Positions 63,129-64,000 of a stretch of DNA of 64,000 bases are shown in pieces. The DNA lies in the NCBI GenBank assembly GCA_022494885.1, contig JAGVSM010002943.1, positions 1 to 64,000 of the forward strand, written 5' to 3'. The position numbers were made by a program, and so were the translations under genes. Numbering within the stretch: the stretch's first letter is position 1; every line of letters starts with the position of its first letter. The DNA comes from Micrasema longulum. Its lineage: Eukaryota > Arthropoda > Insecta > Trichoptera > Brachycentridae. A model generated the notes under the pieces. It was given only the letters and a program-made list of their open reading frames with translations. It did not search any database and was not told the DNA's origin.

Positions 63129-63186
63129 GTTCAAAATAATAAAACTGTTTTATTTTATATTCGTCAGCACTAAGTTCCCTCACTTT

Positions 63187-63252
63187 TGTGACAATTTTCA
63201 AAAAAATCATTTTCAAAAAAATAATTTTCAGAAAAAGATAATTTTCAGTATC
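63187..63252 (+). repeat. Short tandem, four units of about 16 bp
   Basis: ATTTTCAAAAAAATC, ATTTTCAAAAAAATA, ATTTTCAGAAAAAGATA, ATTTTCAG follow each other. A minisatellite-like run; the open frame over it is an artefact. Confidence 0.6.
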
Positions 63253-63807
63253 CCACACCTATAAAAACAACACACATTAATGTGCTAATGTAAATTTTGT
63301 GAGAAAATTGAAATTAATTTTACCGGAAGTTCTCGCAGTACATTAATCATTTACAAAATGTAAATCTTAGTCAAACTTCCGTTAGAATTCCCCGAATTAA
63401 TTATTTCACTTTATTGCACCTTTCCCGTGTCGCGTGGTCTCCCTAATCCCCCCTCTCCCGCCCCAGCGCATGCCCCCCCACCATCTCACACCTTGGGCAA
63501 CTGAAATTGATTTCCTATCACAACTTAGTAAGTATTGGAAAACAGTTGCAGTGTAACGTTTACCGATATTTATACTTAAATAAGTCTGACGTTATAACGG
63601 TTTTTAAACTGTTTGTCCAAGCACGAAAAATACATTTTCAAAGAGGCGTTACGTTGTAAAATATCTTTAGCCAATGATTCAAAAGGACAATATTAGGATA
63701 TTCACGTTTTATGTTTATATTTTTGTAAAACTCCTTTTTTTTAAAAAAAAAACGTAATTTAATTTAAATAAGACTCGTACGGGTACAAACAATATTATCA
63801 TTATACT
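63253..63807. other. Unassigned, with C-rich patch 63425-63500
   Basis: CTAATCCCCCCTCTCCCGCC and GCATGCCCCCCCACC stand out in AT-rich DNA. No gene assigned. Confidence 0.35.
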
Positions 63808-63838
63808 TACCAGTCTAAAGATGCCTTAAATGGTCAAA
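63808..63838 (+). repeat. Dispersed repeat C, truncated
   Basis: CCAGTCTAAAGATGCC then TTAAATGG, matching the start of 24292-24352. Confidence 0.35.
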
Positions 63839-63914
63839 TCAGACCTTCCGATTATTAGTCACCACTTTCGTCATCTTAACCATTATACTACGTTAAGATA
63901 TACTATTTGAATTT

Positions 63915-64000
63915 ATGTCAACAGAGAGGGAAAACGTTTTTGAGAAGGGAATATGGAAGTCTAGGCATTTACAGGGCTTATGACCTGTCATTGGCTGGTT
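63915..64000 (+). repeat. FB repeat, cut by the window edge
   Basis: CAACAGAGAGGGAAAACGTT, GGGAATATGGAAGTCTAGGC, ATTTACAGGGCTTATGACCT, GTCATTGGCTGGTT. One of the cleanest matches to the family; it continues beyond base 64000. Confidence 0.75.

Noticed and set aside
63187..63252. CRISPR-like short array
   Set aside because: Units are contiguous with no spacers and the context is eukaryotic; it is a simple tandem.

Overview
The window is AT-rich (roughly 70 percent A+T by eye) eukaryotic DNA, packed with degenerate retrotransposons, tRNA-headed SINEs and inverted-repeat elements. The families seen (jockey/CR1-like and L2-like LINEs, a Penelope-like element with a GIY-YIG tail, an FP25K-like LINE ORF1, a Helitron-like end) point to an arthropod, most likely an insect with a large repeat-rich genome. 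No species can be named. No complete host protein-coding gene, rRNA or tRNA gene is convincing. The best host-gene hint is a 48-nt candidate microexon at 50108-50155 (+), so the window is probably intronic or intergenic.

Layout. 1-2690 (-) is the best preserved LINE: an intact 265-residue ORF1 and an ORF2 with endonuclease and the start of the reverse transcriptase (RT) running off the left edge, broken by one frameshift near 1584. 3.5-6.6 kb holds LINE remnants and a repeat. 7.1-13.6 kb has an inverted-arm element with hammerhead-ribozyme-like cores, SINEs, two LINE tails and a long inverted repeat (10.73-11.89 kb). 14.7-24.5 kb has three copies of one SINE, L2-like LINE ends, a second hammerhead-like inverted element and a small MITE. 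24.6-38.2 kb has many copies of an unnamed roughly 0.4-kb repeat that often turns back on itself, further LINE tails, and a third hammerhead-like inverted element (34.59-35.03 kb). 38.2-50 kb is mostly unassigned, with LINE tails, a Helitron-like end and SINE pieces. 50-57.8 kb carries the microexon candidate, L2-like and jockey-like LINE tails and a full-length SINE. 57.95-59.25 kb (-) is the 3' part of a Penelope-like element split by a 403-bp insertion with 7-bp target duplications. The last 5 kb holds SINE heads, a LINE tail, a GC-rich block and another copy of the 0.4-kb repeat at the right edge.

Nothing here forms an operon or pathway. The biology is that of transposable elements: LINE machinery presumably mobilised the SINEs, and the Penelope-like element is associated with a terminal motif and hammerhead-like cores. 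The most notable unassigned items are the abundant foldback/tandem 0.4-kb family (at least 15 pieces in 64 kb) and the paired hammerhead-like cores in inverted arms. All family assignments are from reading the sequence; no database search was possible.
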